From NCBI GenBank assembly GCA_910577275.1, contig CAJTMW010000031.1, positions 1 through 43,585 on the forward strand: a DNA stretch of 43,585 bases, in the 5' to 3' direction. Under the pieces are notes generated by a model. The model worked only from the letters and a program-made list of their open reading frames with translations, was not told the origin of the DNA and searched no databases. Made by a program: the position numbers and the translations under genes. Of this stretch, positions 40,775 through 43,585 are shown piece after piece. This DNA is from an uncultured Lachnospiraceae bacterium. GTDB taxonomy: Bacteria > Bacillota > Clostridia > Lachnospirales > Lachnospiraceae. Every line of letters begins with the position of its first letter. The stretch's first letter is position 1.

Positions 40775-42799
40775 TTATTTTTTCCCGTGCTTCGCTTCAA
40801 TTAAAGTAAAGAACATGCCTCCTAACGAAGCTGCAAACAGTAACAGCCACAGGCCGCTGTCAGAGTTATCTCCCATCTGCGGGATTCCTATAAGTGCAAG
40901 AGGTACATCCTCCTCAGGAATATATACATAATCATCCGTCTCAGGGTCTTTTACCTTTATATAAGCAAGCGGTACATCATCATCAATGAGAATTACCATA
41001 TCGGGGCTGTCTGGCTCGACCGGCTCAGGCAGCTCGGTGACGACAGGTATATCCTCATTCTCCTCATATGTTTCTTCTCCTGTTTCGGGATTTTTCACCT
41101 TAACCAGCACGCGGGGCGTATCGTCATCTATGATAACAATAATATCCGGGCTGTCCGGCGTAATCTCTTCAGGTATCTCCGGCTCAATGGTTATTCTCGT
41201 TTCCGGCGGCGTCGCGCTTGGCGCAGGCGTTATGCCGGGTGTCGCCGTTGCCGCGGGAGTAGGCGTTACGCCGGGTGTCGCCGTTGCCACAGGGGTAGGC
41301 GTTACCCGCGGCGTGGATGTTGCCCGCGGCGTTGGCGTTACCTGTGGCGTGGGCGTTACCCGCGGCGTGGATGTTGCCCGCGGCATCGGTGTTACACGCG
41401 GCGTGGACGTCGCTCGCGGCGTCGGTGTTACACGCGGCGTGGACGTCGCCCGCGGGGTAGATGTCGCTCGCGGCGTTGGCGTTACTTGCGGCGTTGGCGT
41501 TGCTCGCGGCGTTGGCGTTACCTGCGGCGTGGATGTTGCTCGTGGGGTGGACGTTGCCCGTGGCGTGGATGTTGCTCGCGGCGTTGGCGTTACTTGCGGG
41601 GTGGACGTCGCTTGCGGGGTCGGTGTTGCCTGGGAAGATGAACCCTCTGAGCTGTCCGGTTCGCTCGGGCTTACAGGTTCACTCGGGTCGCTTGGGCTGC
41701 TGCTCGGGCTGCTTCCCGAACTGCCGGGTTCGCTCGGGTCGCTTGTTCCCGTTCCTGAGCTGCTTCCCGGACTGCCGGGCTTGCTTGCGCTGCTCGAACT
41801 GCTTCCCGATTTACTTTCTGAGCTGCTCCCTGAACTGCCCGGTTCGCTCGGGTCGCTTGTTCCTGACCCTGAGCTGCTTCCCGAACTGCCGGGCTTACTT
41901 GCGCTGCTTGAACTGCTTCCTGAGCTGCTCGAACTGCTTTTCGAACTGCTTCCTGATTTACTTCCCGAGCTGTTTCCTGAGCTGCCCGGTTCGTTCGGGT
42001 CGCTTGTTCCCGTTCCCGGGCTGCTTCCCGGACTGCTGGGCTTGCCTGTGCTGCCTGTGCTTGTTCCCGAACTGCTTCCCGATTTACTTCCTGAGCTGTT
42101 TCCTGAACTGCCGGGCTCGCTCGGGTCGTTTGCGCCTGTTCCTTCGCTGTTTTCCGGGATATCGGGCTTGCTTGCTCCTGTTCCCGGGCTGCTTCCCGAA
42201 CTGTTTCCCGAATTTCCAGATACACTTGGGTCCGTTCCTAAACTTTTTCCTGCGTTGCCGGGATAATCCGGGTCGCTTTCCACATTATCAGGCACGCCGG
42301 AGCTGCTTCCTGAATTATCAATTACTTCAAAACCGCTTCCCGGATTTTCAATCACGCCGGAACTGCTTCCTGAATTATCAACTACTTCAAAACCGCTCCC
42401 CGGATTTTCAATCATACCGGAACCGCTTCCCGCATTCTCAGGAATGTCGGAGCTGTTTCCCGGATTCTCAGTCACTTCGAAACCGCTTCCCGGATTATCA
42501 GGCATGTCAAAGCCGTCTCCCGGATTATCGCTATTGTCCGAATCGTCCTTTAGAGTATTTCCGTCGCTTAAATCCTCCTCTGAATCAGGCGGTACGTTTA
42601 CTTCATCTCCCATAGAATAATCATCCGGCAGATTTTCTTCATTATCAGGCGATTCATCTATCTTGCTGACTATCGAGTCATCAAGCGTATGGCTTTCCGG
42701 TTCGCTGTTTTCTGCAAAGGCAGTAAAAGATACTCCCATACATAATATCAATACCAGAAACAATACCAATCCTTGTTTAAGCGTTTTCTTATTCTTCAT
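40775..42799 (-). CDS. Ser/Gly/Pro-rich repetitive surface protein with IPQMGD sorting signal (674 aa)
   Basis: The signal peptide (KKTLKQGLVLFLVLILCMGV, cleavage near AFAENS) is followed by an acidic Asn/Asp region (30-95), 20-residue repeats of type NPGSGFEVIDNSGSSSGVxE (95-170), a Ser/Gly region with SEPGSSGSS units (180-385), and a Thr/Pro stalk of (A/V)TxTPR hexads (390-530). Near the C-terminus are two repeats of DSPDxxxxIDDDxP, then VPLALIGIPQMGDNSDSG, a hydrophobic stretch and KHGKK: the layout of a sortase signal with IPQMGD in place of LPXTG. A stalk-like wall-anchored or glycosylated protein is likely. The Shine-Dalgarno AAGGGAG is nine bases from the ATG. There is no fixed promoter between the gene and the inverted repeat at 42871, so expression should depend on the invertible element. 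First gene of the cluster. Confidence 0.88.
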   Translation of the reverse strand: MKNKKTLKQGLVLFLVLILCMGVSFTAFAENSEPESHTLDDSIVSKIDESPDNEENLPDDYSMGDEVNVPPDSEEDLSDGNTLKDDSDNSDNPGDGFDMPDNPGSGFEVTENPGNSSDIPENAGSGSGMIENPGSGFEVVDNSGSSSGVIENPGSGFEVIDNSGSSSGVPDNVESDPDYPGNAGKSLGTDPSVSGNSGNSSGSSPGTGASKPDIPENSEGTGANDPSEPGSSGNSSGSKSGSSSGTSTGSTGKPSSPGSSPGTGTSDPNEPGSSGNSSGSKSGSSSKSSSSSSGSSSSSASKPGSSGSSSGSGTSDPSEPGSSGSSSESKSGSSSSSASKPGSPGSSSGTGTSDPSEPGSSGSSPSSSPSDPSEPVSPSEPDSSEGSSSQATPTPQATSTPQVTPTPRATSTPRATSTPRATSTPQVTPTPRATPTPQVTPTPRATSTPRATSTPRVTPTPRATSTPRVTPMPRATSTPRVTPTPQVTPTPRATSTPRVTPTPVATATPGVTPTPAATATPGITPAPSATPPETRITIEPEIPEEITPDSPDIIVIIDDDTPRVLVKVKNPETGEETYEENEDIPVVTELPEPVEPDSPDMVILIDDDVPLAYIKVKDPETDDYVYIPEEDVPLALIGIPQMGDNSDSGLWLLLFAASLGGMFFTLIEAKHGKK
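41210..41630 (-). repeat. Thr/Pro hexad array in the surface protein
   Basis: About two dozen 18-bp units encode hexads of type TPRATS, TPRVTP and TPQVTP. Adjacent units are nearly identical, so copy number is likely to vary. Array edges are approximate. Confidence 0.85.
42295..42540 (-). repeat. 60-bp repeats in the surface protein
   Basis: About four units of 60 bp encode the 20-residue motif with NPGSGFEVxDNSGSSSGVxE; two adjacent copies are almost identical, the outer ones degenerate. Confidence 0.8.
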
Positions 42800-42870
42800 G
42801 AATCGTTACTCCCTTCCCCCTTATTTTTCCATGCAGCTTTTTCCTGAGCGCTCCAGTTATAAATTCAAAC

Positions 42871-42900
42871 ATATAGACGGAATTCATATTCTGACTACAA
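42871..42900. repeat. Left inverted repeat (IRL) of the invertible element
   Basis: A 30-base arm beginning ATATAGACGGAATTC and ending CTGACTACAA. It matches the reverse complement of 43122-43151 at 29 of 30 positions (G42879 differs). The match stops abruptly on both sides, as for recombinase-delimited arms. Confidence 0.93.
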
Positions 42901-43004
42901 TTTCCGGGGCCGTCAGGATATTTACTCATAAATTCAGGCGGCATGTATGCTTTTCCCTGCCATAAACAGGTCTAAAATCAAAATAAAGGGCATAGAAAAA
43001 CAAG

Positions 43005-43028
43005 ACCACAAAAATAAATTTTTGTGGT
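43005..43028. other. Hairpin inside the invertible segment
   Basis: ACCACAAAAAT (43005-43015) and ATTTTTGTGGT (43018-43028) form an almost perfect palindrome. It lies upstream of the promoter, so it is not a terminator for it. In the present orientation it could stop leftward transcription arriving from the recombinase gene. Confidence 0.55.
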
Positions 43029-43062
43029 TCTGCTTACGCATGCTTTAAATTCATAAAAAATA

Positions 43063-43092
43063 TTGAAATCCTATGATTATCTGTGCTATAAT
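43063..43092 (+). promoter_or_regulatory. Promoter inside the invertible segment
   Basis: TTGAAA (43063-43068), an 18-base spacer, TATAAT (43087-43092) with TGC directly before it (extended -10). No comparable promoter is visible in the other direction within the segment. Confidence 0.85.
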
Positions 43093-43121
43093 TACTTTAA
43101 TCTATGTAACGTATAATCTCG

Positions 43122-43151
43122 TTGTAGTCAGAATATGAATTCTGTCTATAT
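43122..43151. repeat. Right inverted repeat (IRR) of the invertible element
   Basis: TTGTAGTCAGAATATGAATT through position 43151; reverse complement of IRL with one mismatch. Its outer end overlaps the stop codon (43146-43148) and last sense codon of the recombinase gene. Confidence 0.93.
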
Positions 43152-43585
43152 CATAAGTTTCATCAATTCCAGCTGTCTTACATGTTCTTCCCCTGTCGTA
43201 AGCAGATAAATCCGTGTGGTTTCAATCGAACTGTGCCCCAGCACATCCGCCAGCTTTACAATATCCTTGCTGATTTTATAAAACGAAACTGCAAATAAAT
43301 GCCGCAGGTTGTGAGGAAACACCTTGCTGCTCTCCACATCTGCCTTTGTACAAAGTTCCTTCATCTCCCGCCAGATTTGCCTCCTTGAAAGGCTTGTCCC
43401 GTTTTTTGTGAGGAAAATTGCTCCCGCCGTGGTTTTCTGTCCCTCCGCATACTTAATCAGCTTGCGGCAGAGCTTACCCGGCAGTAATATGACACGTATT
43501 TTCCCTTTCAAATCCACCTCCGCGCGCCCTGCCCTCGCCGCCTCCACCGTGATATAGGGCAGCTCGCTCACCCGGATTCCCGTGG
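43146..43585 (-). CDS. Tyrosine recombinase, catalytic part (gene continues beyond the window)
   Basis: The visible C-terminal 145 residues contain the catalytic set: Arg in TGIRVSELPYI (at the window edge), Lys in DLKGKIRVILLP, H-x-x-R in FPHNLRHLFAV, Gly-His in VLGHSSIETTR and the nucleophile Tyr in RIYLLTTGEE. The length from the first Arg to the end fits XerC/D-like integrases. The gene's 3' end lies inside the right inverted repeat of the switch at 42871-43151, and no other integrase target is near, so it is the best candidate for its invertase. The start is outside the window. Confidence 0.92.
   Translation of the reverse strand, partial: TGIRVSELPYITVEAARAGRAEVDLKGKIRVILLPGKLCRKLIKYAEGQKTTAGAIFLTKNGTSLSRRQIWREMKELCTKADVESSKVFPHNLRHLFAVSFYKISKDIVKLADVLGHSSIETTRIYLLTTGEEHVRQLELMKLMI

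Larger units (their letters stand above)
42901..43121. promoter_or_regulatory. Invertible 221-bp segment with outward promoter, currently OFF orientation (inferred)
   Basis: AT-rich DNA without genes between the 30-bp arms. It holds a strong promoter facing right (43063-43092) and an 11-bp-stem hairpin (43005-43028). In this orientation the promoter fires away from the surface-protein gene and toward the 3' end of the recombinase gene, antisense to it. Inversion between the arms would move the -10 to about 42930-42935, facing left, with a leader of about 124 bases to the ATG at 42799. Confidence 0.85.

Noticed and set aside
40986..42266. Long rightward ORF (426 aa, Val/Gly/Leu-rich) opposite the surface-protein gene
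   Set aside because: It is the antisense of the Thr/Pro and Ser/Gly repeats; the frame is open only because of the biased repeat composition, and no Shine-Dalgarno or domain is seen.
43146..43585. Prophage or integrative-element boundary suggested by the integrase
   Set aside because: No phage or conjugation genes, and the gene ends in the arm of an inverted repeat with a promoter inside, which fits a local invertase better. The region to the right is not visible, so it is not fully excluded.

Overview
The window looks like a chromosomal segment of a gut Clostridia species, most likely Lachnospiraceae. The basis is the gene families present: a giant InlB-type B-repeat/DUF11 surface protein, LytTR and GHKL two-component proteins, FtsX-type ABC permeases, YfhO, a class B sortase, an orphan solute-binding lipoprotein and an AlbA_2 regulator. 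Shine-Dalgarno sites are strong and promoters are of sigma-A type. There are no rRNA or tRNA genes, CRISPR arrays, insertion sequences or prophage blocks.

Layout. (1) 1-10.3 kb: a leftward operon with a 3177-residue surface protein and two tiny single-span membrane proteins, ending in a clean terminator. (2) 10.4-13.4 kb: a divergent signalling cassette. It holds a sigma-70-like factor broken by an eight-C tract, two paralogous single-span membrane proteins with an extracellular Ig-like domain (possible anti-sigma/sensor proteins), and a degenerate GGDEF protein between them. (3) 13.6-15.9 kb: an orphan solute-binding lipoprotein with an unusual palindromic leader. (4) 15.9-21.6 kb: a TetR-controlled leftward operon (tetR, MFS transporter, FtsX permease, ABC ATPase) with two visible operator candidates. 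(5) 21.7-24.6 kb: a MerR gene divergent from an aldo/keto reductase and DUF362 operon, with a textbook 19-bp-spacer MerR promoter. (6) 24.6-27 kb: an AlbA_2 regulator broken by a UGA stop, and a cytidylate-kinase-like gene. (7) 27.1-33 kb: a LytTR/GHKL two-component system divergent from an ABC ATPase/permease pair, with LytTR-like repeats between them. (8) 33-34 kb: a GNAT acetyltransferase with an attenuator-like leader. (9) 34-43.6 kb: a leftward cell-envelope cluster (Ser/Gly/Pro-rich surface protein with an IPQMGD sorting signal, YfhO-type membrane protein, second polytopic membrane protein, class B sortase, transglutaminase-like exported protein, remnant of a third sensor paralog). It is preceded by a 281-bp element with 30-bp inverted repeats and by a tyrosine recombinase.

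Main discoveries. The element at 42871-43151 has the anatomy of an invertible promoter switch. A strong promoter inside it currently points away from the surface-protein gene, so the sequenced state is inferred to be OFF, and the adjacent recombinase is the obvious invertase candidate. The sigma factor of the first surface locus carries a slippery C tract, a second possible ON/OFF device. The N-terminal domain of the two sensor proteins next to that sigma factor recurs as a 57-residue remnant at the end of the sortase cluster, linking the two envelope loci. Six otherwise ordinary regulatory, transport and enzyme genes carry in-frame minisatellites in loops or tails. Two unrelated genes share a palindromic leader in which one hairpin loop is inverted between the copies.
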